Source: Sialis fuliginosa
Lineage: Eukaryota > Arthropoda > Insecta > Megaloptera > Sialidae
Length of the DNA stretch: 64,000 nucleotides
Reading direction: 5' to 3'
Assembly: GCA_961205875.1 (NCBI GenBank)
Contig: OY540821.1
Location: 15,190,001 to 15,254,000, forward strand
Shown here: piece after piece, positions 48,909 through 61,054 of the stretch
How positions within the stretch are numbered: position 1 is the stretch's first letter
Layout: every line of letters begins with the position of its first letter
Program-made: the position numbers and the translations under genes
Notes under the pieces: generated by a model
Databases searched by the model: none
What the model was told of the DNA's origin: nothing
What the model saw: the letters and a program-made list of their open reading frames with translations, nothing else

Positions 48909-49245
48909 TAAAAGTACTGGCACCAGTCTTGGATCATAACCCAGTGTTGGATTCTTGATAAATTAAATGAACTAAATTAGAAATATTTGTTGATATTTGA
49001 TTACTACCATTTCTGAATATAACTCTATATACATTTAACTGTCTTACAGCGTGATTTGATGACAATTGGTCAATAGGTGTCAAAATGGTGGACATTTAAA
49101 CTAATTATTATTATATTATCATAGCATCTGCTTTACATTGTTTCAAATTTGACGATTCTTTTATGTCGTAGTACTTACCATTTTGTAATCATTAGCAAGT
49201 GTCCATCACTGGATGCCCATTACTGGTATTACTTTATCCATAGTA
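48909..49245 (+). mobile_element. AAGGTACTGGCACCAG MITE, right end decayed
   Basis: AAAGTACTGGCACCAGTCTT, then AATTAGAAATATTTGTTGAT, TTACAGCGTGATTTGATGAC, GGTGTCAAAATGGTGGACAT and CATTAGCAAGTGTCCATCAC. The right terminus is lost near 49245. Confidence 0.75.
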
Positions 49246-49267
49246 ATCCATACAAATAAAAAAAAAT

Positions 49268-49310
49268 ATCCTTTAGGTTCAATTGAACTGCAAATGTACT
49301 AACCAAACCT
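49268..49310 (+). repeat. fragment of the 20-kb/56-kb dispersed element
   Basis: AGGTTCAATTGAACTGCAAA followed by TGTACTAACCAAACCTTG corresponds to about 20550-20585. Confidence 0.5.
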
Positions 49311-49724
49311 TGTATCAGGATATTAAATGTCTATATTCACCTGTTCTACAACACCGTACCAAAAGACAATTCAGGGGCCTATTACGTCACCGTTCTACGT
49401 TATCTCTGATGCACTAGCATTTTATAAAATGCGTTTTTACGATCTTAAATGCTTTCCTTATTATCTGCCAGATGTTGTGTATTTTTTTTTCACGTGCGTG
49501 TACCGATGAGCATTATTTTTAGCTATGTGCATCTGGCTTTTAATGTTTATTTTACGACCTTTAATGTGCCATGTCCTTTAATGTTTATTATCTATTATTG
49601 CGCGGGGATTTTTAAAAATGTGTTTTAATATTTGATATTTTAAATGTTTTATAGAATACAGTGGTACTTAAACTTTGAAAATTTTAAAAAGTTTATAATT
49701 TGTTGAACCCAGGTATTTTTAAGC

Positions 49725-49858
49725 TTGGCTCGATCCTACAGACTCAAACTTTTTTTTAAATTATAGCTTACACCATTATCTTTAAGAGTATCATGTGCTC
49801 AAAGACCGACGCGACCCTTCCCCTATTATAAACAAATTAAAATTGATTAATTACAACT
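49725..49858 (+). repeat. single 160-bp satellite-like monomer, diverged
   Basis: GGCTCGATCCTACAGACTC, then TTATAGCTTACACCATTATC, TTTAAGAGTATCATGTGCTC, AAAGACCGACGCG and a tail resembling AACAAATTAAAATTGATTAA. Same unit as 61181-61560 and the reverse of 10498-11180. Confidence 0.75.
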
Positions 49859-49859
49859 T

Positions 49860-52800
49860 ACCTCAGAAACATCATTAGATAAAAAATTTAATAGTATAAT
49901 AGTATAAATTCGAAGTTTTATTTGTGATAGCTTTTGATTAGCATCATTTTATTATTAATTAGAAATGTACGAGATCTTTTTTGATGGTGTTTAGTTGTCA
50001 GTCAAGCAACATACCCCCCCCCCCCCTTCCCCAAGATCTAAATATAACCACAAAGACAGATATTATGAATAATATATTCATGATAGTTTTCAGTTTTCAT
50101 AAATGAATAATGACAACTTATCTTGATTAACTTCTCTCTACCCCCTATGACTTTAATAACTAACACTGTTAAAGTTCAATAACTAAATATGCCATGAAGG
50201 TACTAAATTTGTAGGTGTTCTTATAAATAAAGAAGATTTGAAACCCAAGACTTTGCACATGAACCACATGTTTTTAAAATTCCAGTATTTAGCGCAGCCT
50301 TTGTAACCCGATACATATTTTTTTCTGCTTGGTTAATACAATTTTGACTTGAATCACGAACATTTTAACAGGTGGGCCAATTTTTCGATAAAATAACATT
50401 TTGAAAGAGTTGATTTTTTTAAATTTAAAAAAGTTATTATTTATAAAATTTTTTATTTTTTTACATTACACTAAAATGTAATCTCTTAATGATAAATTTC
50501 TGTATTTATGTAGCTTTGTAAATATGTAGTTAAAATATTTCAAATCAAAGAAATTTCATTAAATGAAAACTTCGTGAAACTGCTCGAGGAAAGCTTTGAA
50601 ACTATTGATAATTACGAACCATTTTCTATTCACTCTGAGAAATATAAAGTTACAAAATGACAAAAACTACAAAAAAATCCATGAAAAAGTAACTTTTTAC
50701 GTAGTCTACAATAGACAGCTATCTTAGTAATTAGTATTAATTAAAAATTACATCAAAATATAACGCGATTGTATGATGCATAATAAAGTAATTAAAATAA
50801 AAAAATTTGCATAGTTACAGGATAAAAACGCCGCATAGAAACTATTTATAAATTACTCAGGCCTGCAAAATATAACTTTAAGTTTCCTCTTTAAATAATT
50901 ATGCTTTTTTGAGGTATTTTGATATGTTGAATTTAAATATAACATTAGTTTTTTCATAGCCGATCGAGATTTATTTATATTTCTTTTTAAGAAAAGTACA
51001 ATATAATAAGAATAAAAGATAATGTTTAGTATTAAAATACGCGGAATTAGTTTTAAACAGGACTTATGAAACCAACTAAATCAAGATGACTTATGATATT
51101 TCTTTTAACTTTCTTCAAAACGTTTTCTCTTGTACTCACGAAGTCAATATAGGAATGCGGTAATGCAGCTTTGTGCTCATATTGCAACCAAGCTTTTTGA
51201 GATTGTTAAGCATGTTGTTGACTATAGATTTTTATAATTAGGACATTTTATATTAAAAATTCGTTAAGTTCATAACAGATTTATAGATCTACTAATTATT
51301 ACATACATATATCAGATCGTTAAATGTTAATCTAATGTTTAAACTAATTTCCGAAACTATTAAATAATTCAATTTAACATAAACAATCTGCTACTGACAA
51401 ATTTCACCTGAAACTCGACAACACAAATTTGCTAATCAATAGTACCAACTACAACAACTTATTCTGTTAGTTACCAGCAATCATTACACACACATACATG
51501 CATACATGTTATATATTAGTTGAACTAATATATTGACACATAACCTAACCAAATGTACACAAGTTTATAAACTATATAATACGTATAGTTCTGAAGGCAT
51601 TATTCGATAGTTTAAGCTTCTCTATGATTGGATATGAGGGCTTGTATATGAATTTATAACAATTGCTACCTGCCAAAGGCGACTTGATGCTGTGTTATAT
51701 TGTATTGATGCAAATTTGTTAAAATATAATACCTGAATATATTATACCAATACATATATTAAATTCGTTACAGACAAGGGTCTACTAATTTTGATACGGG
51801 GTATATTAAATATATTTTTCGTTTAGTGTAGTTTATGTTTGGGTTATATATAATTAATATAATCAACCTATATTCACTTCCAGTGAGCTAGGGAACCACT
51901 GAACCGATGTGGATGAGGTTTTTTAACTATGTACATAAAAACTAATTGTAAGATACAAATATCAAAAAAAGTCACGTCGGATCACAATCGTGACCCGAAA
52001 AATTCAAGACCCGCATCCCCAAATATCCTAAATTCAACAGCAATGCACACAAAACATAATAAATTAAGAAAAATATGACAATTACAACGAAAACTATAAT
52101 ACATAAATTATAATTTGGTGAATTTTGCACGAGGAAGCACTGTGTATTTACTTGGCAGATGTTTTTTATTTTTATAAAAAAATAGTAGCCGAATAATCGC
52201 TTAAATTTCTACAAGATGTAGATCTACCTATATTCTAATAGATCCTGAATTCATCACTAACTAAATTTATACATAATATGTAAAATATGGCATTATTATT
52301 ATTATGTTACTTTGACTCTTTAATTTGTACTGTAAGTATATCTATTCAGAAAAAAATATCAAAAAACATCACGTTCATAACCTAATCTAGACGATGATAC
52401 AGTTCAATTTCAGTTATCTTTTATGTTATTATAGAGAGTCCCAGTAAGTCGGAGGAACTGTCTTCTTAAATCCCATACACCACACGTAAGAAGTTGTCCC
52501 AGAAATAAATTGCTTTTGTTGATACAGCTTGTGCGTTCGACTGTGCACTCAGGTTCTGAAGAGTTCATTATTACGATAAGATATACTATGTGCTTTCAAA
52601 GTATCAACTCAACTAACGTTTCCTCTTATATTGTTTCTTACGTTGGAAAATCAATTTTTGGTAATTGATTTTACTGAAATATTAAAAAAAAAACTCTTAA
52701 TAAATTATTTACTCAAATGATGATATAGATTTTAGGGTTACAGTCAAATTACTTTGCATAATATATGTATGTGGGTTCTTTATAGGCATCATATAGCAGA

Positions 52801-53895
52801 ATTTGAGTGCAAGGGTGGATGTAACAATATATTATTATAGTCTTGTGGGAGTATTAACTTTGAAAATGTTGATCCTTGAGGTGAGAAAGATTTATTCAAA
52901 AAGTATTAGTCTCATGAGAATCAATTATTATTTAAATAATATTTGATCTCTGAGAGCAACATTACATTTTACTGGGCTGCAAATTTTAAAGGAAAAACCC
53001 ATTATTTTTGAGTTATAAAAATTAGACATTTCAAATTTTTTATTCAACCATAAATTCTTTCGTGATTTACTTACTGACTAGAAGCTAAATAACCTCTTAG
53101 GGAGATGATCAACAAAAATTGCACATGTCAAAAATGTGGCGCCATTTTTATTTATTTTTTTCAAAGAAATGCATTATAAACCATATCGTGTTTTTATTAC
53201 AAATTCGCATACAGTGCAATTGCGTTTACATAATAAGAGATAACGGTATGGTAATTACGTTAAATGGATGCAGCTGTCTTTGTTTAGGGTGGGTAGTTTA
53301 TATTTCGTGATGTTCTCATTCATTAGATTAGATTGTCTTTACCATATGCGATTTAGAAGACAGTGCATGCAAGGCACACTACATAGTTGCATGCAAATTT
53401 TGACAAGTAAAGCACGCTAAGGATAAAAAACATTTAATCCCAAGGCTTTTCTGTTCGATCAGGGTTGTTAAAGAAAATTGCTTGTACGATGTTAAGCAAA
53501 AAAAAATTAAATCGCTTTTTTATTGCTTGCAGTTTTATTTTTAAATATTTGATCGATTGGCGTCTAAGCTTCTAGATAAATGTTTCGTATGAACAGTTTA
53601 GTTAGAAACCAAGGTTTTACCTTTTTACTAAAGTACTATTTAGAAAAAATGGCCAATATTTGATTTATTTCATATTTCACAAAAATATATTATTTAAAAT
53701 GTTTTTTTTTTGTTATTACACCAAGTATGTATATGAAATATATATTTTTAAGTTTTCGTATAGTATCGAATCTACTTTCTTTATACAGCGTATAATAAAC
53801 ATATTTTACATATATTTAACGTACAAAAACGGCAAAATCTATGTATTGCGAACATAGGTAAAAATATAAATATTTTTAATGTTTTTCAACATATA
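49860..53895. other. long AT-rich stretch, no gene; C13 run and GAGGAAGC-family piece
   Basis: Thirteen Cs lie at 50014-50026. At 52117-52172 GGTGAATTTTGCACGAGGAA and TTTACTTGGCAGATG are the reversed 5' end of the GAGGAAGC family. A GC-richer piece near 52435-52570 (GTCGGAGGAACTGTC, CGACTGTGCACTCAGG) is unmatched. No frame shows protein motifs. Confidence 0.45.
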
Positions 53896-53899
53896 TAGG

Positions 53900-54369
53900 T
53901 AAGGTGCAGTGGGGTAAGTGCAGACCGGTTTTTGCATAGTTGGACTTTGAACCCATATATTTTCAATCTGTTATATAAATACTTAATATTTTCAGTATCA
54001 AATAATTGTGCAGTTATTACTGACTAGTTTAAATTGAATAGGACGCCAATTTTCGTTGTATATTTGCATTATGATAGGAAATTGTAAAAAAAGGCCAACT
54101 TCAGTACACTGGCCCCATTTTCGGGGCAAGTGCATTACCGGTAGTTAAAAATGCTTTGAAGCATTATTTCATATGCTATGGGGCAAGAGCAGAATTGTGA
54201 TTACGCTTAGTATAAAATACTTTTTACCGCATCAAGATACGTTGTTTAGTTTTGGAGTAGTGAACTTTTTAAACAAGTTGGTATTAACTTTTAGTATTTC
54301 ACTACATATTAGCTATTACAATTTCATTCGTATTATAATAAATTAATGCACTTACCCCACTGCACCTTA
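53900..54369. mobile_element. 470-bp TIR element (TAAGGTGCAGTGGGGTAAG ends)
   Basis: TAAGGTGCAGTGGGGTAAGT at the left is mirrored by ACTTACCCCACTGCACCTTA at the right, 23 perfect terminal bases in all. If TA is the target duplication the element proper is 53902-54367. GGGGTAAGTGCAGACCGG, GGGGCAAGTGCATTACCGG and GGGGCAAGAGCAGA are spaced within it as sub-repeats. Tc1/mariner-like by the TA; no transposase. Confidence 0.85.
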
Positions 54370-54549
54370 TCTATATTTTCTTCCGTATGGGAATAGCTTT
54401 TTTATTACTAAATTTAAATAAAATCATAATTTATTTAGTGTATCTTGAAAAGAATACGAAAGATATTTTAAACATAGTACATCATTAATCCAAAACCTCG
54501 TTACAAATTTCAATGTACCCACACATTTTTTCCTTAATAATTTATTTAA

Positions 54550-54800
54550 CACCCCTACTTATAGCAGCGTGTGTTTTTTATAAACACCTGCGCTACCCAT
54601 CACGTGTTTATATATTCAGTAACTTGCATTATGATGTGTAATTCAACACCACTTTTAGCTTACCTGATGCAAAACTCAATCAAAGTTGGCTGGGAGGCGT
54701 CTGGTTTCTTATACATACCAGTCGCGTATTATAGATGGCAGCACCTGTGATTGAGCGTGTCTACCTAAATTGTATTGGCCTGTGCTGATTGTCAGAAATT
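54550..54800. promoter_or_regulatory. GC-richer block with CTCF-like motif and minus-strand splice-donor-like site
   Basis: TAGATGGCAGCACC at 54732-54745 fits the CTCF core. On the minus strand an open stretch reading PDASQPTLIEFCI ends at TGCATCAG followed by GTAAGC, a consensus donor near 54663. This could be an exon end, a transposon fragment or chance. No repeat partner in the window. Confidence 0.25.
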
Positions 54801-54803
54801 ATA

Positions 54804-54966
54804 TTTACCTTGGGTTGCGCAAAGCAAAATTAATCACAATTAGTTAATCAGTTGTTTTAAAACCATTATTACGCCAATTCTAAAAAAACATTAACAATAA
54901 TCATGGTTTGAAAACAACTGATTAACTAATTGTGGTTAATTTTGCTTTATGCAACCCGAGGTTAGA
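54804..54966. mobile_element. foldback element with 63-bp arms
   Basis: Left arm TGGGTTGCGCAAAGCAAAAT, CACAATTAGTTAATCAGTTG, TTTTAAAACC pairs with the right arm GGTTTGAAAACAACTGATTA, CTAATTGTGGTTAATTTTGC, TTTATGCAACCCGAGGT with about five mismatches over 63 bp, and a loop of about 27 bp. Classical MITE/foldback shape. Confidence 0.85.
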
Positions 54967-54977
54967 TATATAAGGCA

Positions 54978-55470
54978 AAGACATCAGTTATGGCCGCTAT
55001 AAGAGCAAAGTTTACTGTTTTTGTGATTGACGGGCTTGTTTTTTGTAATTCTCATTAACGCATGTTACTATATTTAATTAATTTAATTACCAAAGTCTGT
55101 TAACCTTTTATTTTGTTTATATTTTTTCTCCAGTAATGGATAAAGTAAAACCAGTAATGAATACGCACACTTGCTAATGATTATAAAATGATATAAAAGA
55201 AAGAATCGTCAAATTTGAAACAATGTAAAACAGTTGCTATGATAATATAATAATTAATAAATAAATTATACTAATAATTAGTTTAAATGTCCACCATTTT
55301 GACACCTATTGGCCGATTATCATCAAATCACGCTGTAAGACAGTTAATTGTATATAGATTAATAATCAGAAATGGTAGTAATTAAATATCAACACATATT
55401 TCTAATTCAGAACTTTTAATTAAAAATTTACCATTACTGGGGTCCTTGCCAAGACTGGTGCCACTACATA
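54978..55470 (-). mobile_element. AAGGTACTGGCACCAG MITE, longest copy, reverse orientation
   Basis: ACATCAGTTATGGCCGCTAT at the left, then CTCCAGTAATGGATAAAG, CACACTTGCTAATGATTA, CCACCATTTTGACACCTATT, AAATCACGCTGTAAGACAG, ending CCATTACTGGGGTCCTTGCC, AAGACTGGTGCCAC. It keeps internal segments missing from the 300-350-bp copies. Confidence 0.75.
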
Positions 55471-55515
55471 CTTTGCATATTATTATTAGGGGTGTACCGA
55501 AACCGGAATTTTAAT

Positions 55516-55575
55516 TTTTTTTTCTCATTTTAAAACGATGACAAAGCTTTTCGTATTTTCGATATGGCGAAGAAT
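55516..55575 (+). repeat. GAGGAAGC-family right end
   Basis: TTTTCTCATTTTAAAACGAT, ACAAAGCTTTTCGTATTTTC and GATATGGCGAAGAATC are a decayed right end. Confidence 0.6.
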
Positions 55576-55737
55576 CAATAAGTTAATAAATCTTTGAAAC
55601 TAAAAACGTATATTCCACAGGCGCGTTGTCCTCAAATGTGTTAGGTTTTTCGTTTCGGGGACAAAGAGTTAAGATACCTTTTATTATATACCAAATGTGT
55701 CACAATACAGGCAATATAGCTGTAGTGTGTTTAGTCA

Positions 55738-55821
55738 CCACTAGATGTCACGACATTCGTGCCGGTAGATTTGAAAACGTGATTTTCATGGCTTGATTGA
55801 TTTCGGTGACGAATGTCGATT
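55738..55821. promoter_or_regulatory. CTCF-like motif beside a short inverted repeat
   Basis: CCACTAGATGTCAC at 55738-55751 fits CCASYAGRKGGC at most positions (GTC instead of GGC). CGACATTCGTGCCGG is inverted at CGGTGACGAATGTCG ending about 55821. Confidence 0.25.
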
Positions 55822-56163
55822 GTTTTTTTAAATGTGCGCTTAATAGGCAATTTTATTTGTTTGTTTTATTTAAGGAAAATTGATTGTGTGTCTGAATTAA
55901 TATAAAAGCTCTTTTGTTATGTCAAAAAGTGAAATAAGTTTATTTGGTTTTGATTTCTTTTGATATAAAGATGGCCTTGTTGATTACATCGTTGACGGAT
56001 ATTGATTCAAATGTATTTGTTTGTAATTATGAATATTTATTGAAATGGTTCCTGTCAGGTTTTTATTATCAATAAATAAATTTGCAGCATAATAAAAAAA
56101 AACATTCAAACAACAAAAATAACTATAATATGTATATTAATTTATATATCGCATATGAAAATT
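55822..56163. other. AT-rich spacer, nothing recognised
   Basis: No gene or repeat match seen. Confidence 0.4.
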
Positions 56164-56869
56164 TACTTCCATGTTCTGAAAGAAATGGAAGTATTGTAAA
56201 ACTATAAAAAACCATGTCCGAGATAATGACAGATTCAGATTGTACTAACTTCAAAACATAAAAAAAAGTTAATTTTTGCAGGCGGCTGTGCGTGTGTCTG
56301 TGCGGATGTAGAATTTTCTTTCGTTCATGATAACTACTGTAAAAATGCACCGATCTTAATTATTTTTGGGGAAAATATATTTATCTCTAATTTTGGTGCT
56401 AATCGGATTTTGGAAATATTCGAAATTTTGTAACCTTTTTTGTCTAAAAAGTGAACATTGCGAGTATTATCTCACTAATTTTGATAAGACTTGGTACATT
56501 TGCAGTTCAATTGAATCTAAGGGACATTTATTATTTGTACGTGCCGAAACAGTCATTGAAGAGGTGAAAAACACCCTCAAAATTTGAATTCTAAATACTA
56601 ATTAATACGTCATTAATTCATTATTAGTTGTTCTACGAATATGTATTATGTTTTAGACATTAGGGCATTAGAAAACTAAAATATTTATATACAAATGACA
56701 ATAACTGCTGTAACCGTCGAAAATATATATGTTTTTTATGTATTACGAAAATATTTATAGTAGTAGGTTATATAAATAAAATATTTATCAAAAAATTTAT
56801 ATTAAAAATTATTTAAAAAGACAGAAATAACATGGAAGTCATGTATGGTTCTCCAAACGGATATTTTAA
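56164..56869 (-). repeat. 0.7-kb dispersed element, copy 2 (inverted to 20157-20950)
   Basis: ACTTCCATGTTCTGAAAGAA at the left and ATGGAAGTCATGTATGGTTC at the right mirror the first copy. Shared interior blocks include GTGCGTGTGTCTGTGCGGAT, ATGCACCGATCTTAATTATT and CAGTTCAATTGAATCTAAGG. Frames in it (75 codons minus, 73 plus) are passengers. Confidence 0.8.
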
Positions 56870-57447
56870 TATGCAATCAGTAAAAAGTAAATTAGATTAT
56901 TCACAATGATAGCAAACCCAGTTTATACGAGTATCTACTTTAGATGTCTACTAAAATATAACAGATTTAATGAAAATAGCAGACGGGTTATTGTAGGTAC
57001 ATTCTGGTACATACGCTTGGGAAAATGATTCAATTAAAAATAAACTAACTGTGAACAAACATTCTTTGTCATGTAAAAAAATGTGTAATTTTTATTAACA
57101 ACAACTGGCGTTTTAATTAAATATATAATTATACTATTTCCATATATATTGACAAAAATTAAAATAGTAACTGAAAATAATAAAAAATAATAACTACTTA
57201 TGTTACCTTTAAAACAATACGAAATTCATTAACATTTTTTAATTTTTAATGAAATAATTACTACTTGTATAGATTTGGTGATGCTTATCAAAATAAAAAT
57301 TAACAAATGAAAAACAAAACATACATATAGTGACATCCGTTTTGATAGAAAAGGAAATGTCTTACTTGTATTATACAGTATGGTTCATAATTATGTTAAT
57401 TTTTGTTATCTTAATTATAAATGGTGTTTATTAACTTGTTATAAAGT
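56870..57447. other. AT-rich spacer, nothing recognised
   Basis: No gene or repeat match seen. Confidence 0.4.
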
Positions 57448-57802
57448 AAGGTACTGGCACCAGTCTTGGATATAACCCCAGTAATGGCTATTTTTAAATT
57501 AAATGTACTGAATTAGAAATATTTGTTGATATTTAACTGTTTTACAGCGTGATTTGATGACAATTAGGTGGACATTTAAATTATATTGTTTCAAATTTTA
57601 TATCTTTTGTGTCGTAGTACTTATCATTTTGTAATCATTAGCAAGTGTCCATCACTGCGTGCTCATTACTGGAGAAAAAACATAAACAAAATAAAAGGTA
57701 ATTAAATTGATTAAATAAATAGTTACTTGTTTTATTAGTAACATGAAACCCGTTAATCACAAAGACAGTTCGTATAGCGGCCATAACTGGTGCCAGTACC
57801 TT
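57448..57802. mobile_element. AAGGTACTGGCACCAG MITE, full-length copy with intact ends
   Basis: Starts AAGGTACTGGCACCAGTCTT and ends ATAACTGGTGCCAGTACCTT, 16 perfect inverted bases. Flanks read GTA at the left and TAT at the right, so a TA duplication is possible if the element is taken as AGGTAC...GTACCT. Interior matches 36613-36912 and 48909-49245. Confidence 0.85.
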
Positions 57803-59508
57803 ATCTACCAATGAAATAATAGCTGATAGAACTGAAAATTTCATTTATATTCTACAAAAACTGTGCCTGAAGTTTTTGAAACCGTATGAATTATTTGATC
57901 ACTATTTCGCGAAAATGTACATAGGTACTGAATATGAATACAAATGATAATCCGCGGGCTATTTTTTAAACATTTAATCTAATTAAAAATGCTCATTACA
58001 TCGCATCTAAATCATCATTAAATTTTGTGACACACAGCTAACAATCCGTGTCCGCCATTTTTAATGACGTAATAATTTATACAATTAATTCAGGGACTAC
58101 CCCACAGTTACATGTATTAAAAAGTTCCAAGAATAATAATAGCGTTTTGAATAATAAACGCAAGAAAACAAGATACGAATGTTTCCATTTATTTGCGCAT
58201 ATTCCATAAATGATTCATTATTTATTAAAATTCGTTTGGAATTGTTGATAATGTTGCTTTTAAGATATGTTTGTATAAAACGTTTTATGTATTGGAATTT
58301 GCTGGAAATGAAACAATAGAAATTAAAATAAGTTACTATGAATATGTATAATATTTTAATTTCATTTGATTTATTTACCTCAATGATAAATTCATGTAAT
58401 TTTAACTATTAGTTTCTGCCTCTATTTTAATACCTTATAAAATGTGAACCTAATATTGAAATTTGAAATAAATATGCCAAAGATCTGTGACAAAAATTCA
58501 AACAACTATCAGGAGAGTGTCAATCAAATTGACTAATTACACTGAAATATTTAGTTGATCATTTTACTTTAAAATGTAATAGTGGCCTAAACTTTAGTGG
58601 TAAATACAAAGAAACCTTTTCAAGTGATAAAATTTTGTATACAGTTAGATGGGATCAAGAGTAGTAAGAGAAAAATTATTTTAATTGCGGTTAAGGGAGT
58701 GAAATTCCCATTTTTAAAATGTGCAAAATAATCATATATTTCAAATAACTTTGAAACCAATGAAACCACGCTAAACCCAAACCCGAACCAAAATTTATGT
58801 TTGAATCTGAACATTCTGAACCATAAATAAATTCTGGTTCGAGTACCTGGTTACAACTTTAACCTATATGGAACAAATTTACCTTTTTCCACTTTCTATG
58901 ATTTATAGTTTTAGAGTATTAAAATTTAGCGACAGCCTATTTCTATTTTTAATACATAGATTGATGTTTTTATATTTTTCATCAAATGCTCAGTTAATTG
59001 CTTGAAATATGGTATACGAGTACATATAACGCTGGTAATGTGGTCTTATTATCGTAATATATTTTTAACACATATTTTAACAATCACACTTTAGTACTAA
59101 TGAAAATTAGTATTGAATAATGAATCAAAAACGATTAAATTAAGACATAAAATATAAATTACTTACAATACCACACATACATAATAAATATCTCCACATT
59201 TCACACATATTTGTACAACAATGGCTTGGAAATAATAATGGTATTAATTGTATACAATCGAATTTAGGGAAATACAGCCAAATCAGACAAAACCATTAGG
59301 TATCATATATAAAACATCCATTTTCAATTGTGTGTTGCAGCACAGTGGAACAACAAATGTTTACCGCGGGGGGCCAAGAGAGATTAGAACCAAAAGGAGT
59401 TTTTATAAAAAATATTTATTATAAGAAAATTAGGTATTAAAAAAATTTGTAGTGAAATTACATCTGAACGTCGAATTCATTAAAGCAAAAATAATTTAAC
59501 AGGACTTA
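57803..59508. other. AT-rich stretch without a recognisable gene
   Basis: A GC-richer patch near 59345-59390 (CAGTGGAACAAC, TTTACCGCGGGGGGCC) lies after CATCCATTTTCAATTGTGTG; the latter recurs at about 60030. No coding support. Confidence 0.4.
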
Positions 59509-59745
59509 AAAGTAAACGTTTTTTTTTTTTTTTTATATCTATTTTTTGGCCTCATTTTTTATATACAGCCAGTTACATCACACCCCTCACCGAACAGGGA
59601 TTACTGTTAGGAAGGGGATTTGCCCCGGGGCAACCAGGGCAAAGTAAACGTTAATAATGTTAAAGTTTTTATAATATATTTTTAACCTCATTTTTTAGGA
59701 TTACTAAAAAAACTTAACCCGGGGCAATCAGGGCAGGCATACTAA
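59509..59745. repeat. 132-bp imperfect tandem duplication (GGGGCAACCAGGGCA)
   Basis: AAAGTAAACGTT at 59509 recurs at 59641. Each unit then has TTTTTATA...CCTCATTTTTT and ends in GCCCCGGGGCAACCAGGGCA or AACCCGGGGCAATCAGGGCA. The first unit carries an additional GC-richer insert (CAGCCAGTTACATCACACCC). Confidence 0.65.
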
Positions 59746-61054
59746 CAGTCAGAGTTGTGCACAAATATAATAAAGACAAATGTACTTAAGGTGCTTTAAT
59801 CGCTGAATTTTTTAGATAAAAAATTGAATTTAAAGTATGTTATATAAAACAACATTCAATGCATTGATATTTGCAATTTGAAAAAGATCTACCGTACAGT
59901 TTAAGAGAAATTAATTATCAAAGTTAGTGCTTTTAATATAGGACAAACGGAGAAACATTTGTTAAGGTAACTTTCGATAAGTTTATCAGTTGTCATTTTT
60001 CGTATAAAAACGTTTTTAAACCACTGATATAGAACATCCATTTTCAATTGTTTAGACACGTGTTGTAGTGAATGGTTTTATAACAAAAACCAGAAACGTT
60101 GAATAAAATAGATTTGGGGTGTGTTTTTTATTGGGGGAATTGCGCCGACTGTTTTAGATGTTTTAATGATATGAATATATTTTATTTCATTCGATTAAGT
60201 GATTTTTATCAAAATTTATGGTTCTAATTGAATTTAATAACCATATTTTGTGGTAGGAGAGAAACTGTTATTTATCAGTTTTGAGAAAGTGTGTGGCTAT
60301 ATGTATAAATCTATGTATAAAAAAACTTACAATGTATAACATCACCAAACTTGTAGTAAACTTGAGGGTAGTATTATAAGCAGTTATTTATATTATCAAT
60401 AATAGTTATCAGTTACCATACACTGGTTTAGAATTTGTGAGGCACTAGGCAAACTGAAAAATTCGAGGGTCTCCATATTTATATGTATTTTTGACTCCTG
60501 ATTTTTTTTATTAAATAAAAAAAATAAAATTGAGGTCAAATATTTTGTAGCACTATATAATGTGTATGGTTCTTTATTTATTACAACAGTAATCCAAAAT
60601 TTTAATTATTTGCACTGTTTTCATCATAAACTAAAATGCTCGCAAATCATTTGATGTCAATTTACTGTATCGAAAATTAATCGCCAAAAATACTATTCAT
60701 CGCAACTCTAATTTTAACAATGAGAGCATAAATTTCTTGATTTATTTTTGGTGAATTTTGAGTTTATTAGCTTTTATATTAATATTATTTTACGTTAAAA
60801 AAATAAAACCACCTCTGCCACTGTAAATTATCATTTTAAATATTGGATTTACCAAAAACTCATAAATATATTATTTATTCATCCACATTGACGATTGTAA
60901 ATAACTATTTAAAAATAACAATTATTACTAAATCATTTTTTAACCACAAAAATCTATTATGCAATTCATCATCGGAATTAAAAGGTGATTTTTTTATTAA
61001 TATTTTTACTATACATATGTATATAGTCATGGTATTGTTGTAAAATATTCCCTT
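59746..61054. other. AT-rich stretch without a recognisable gene
   Basis: No frame with protein motifs; nothing repeated apart from the short CATCCATTTTCAATTG match to 59330. Confidence 0.45.
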
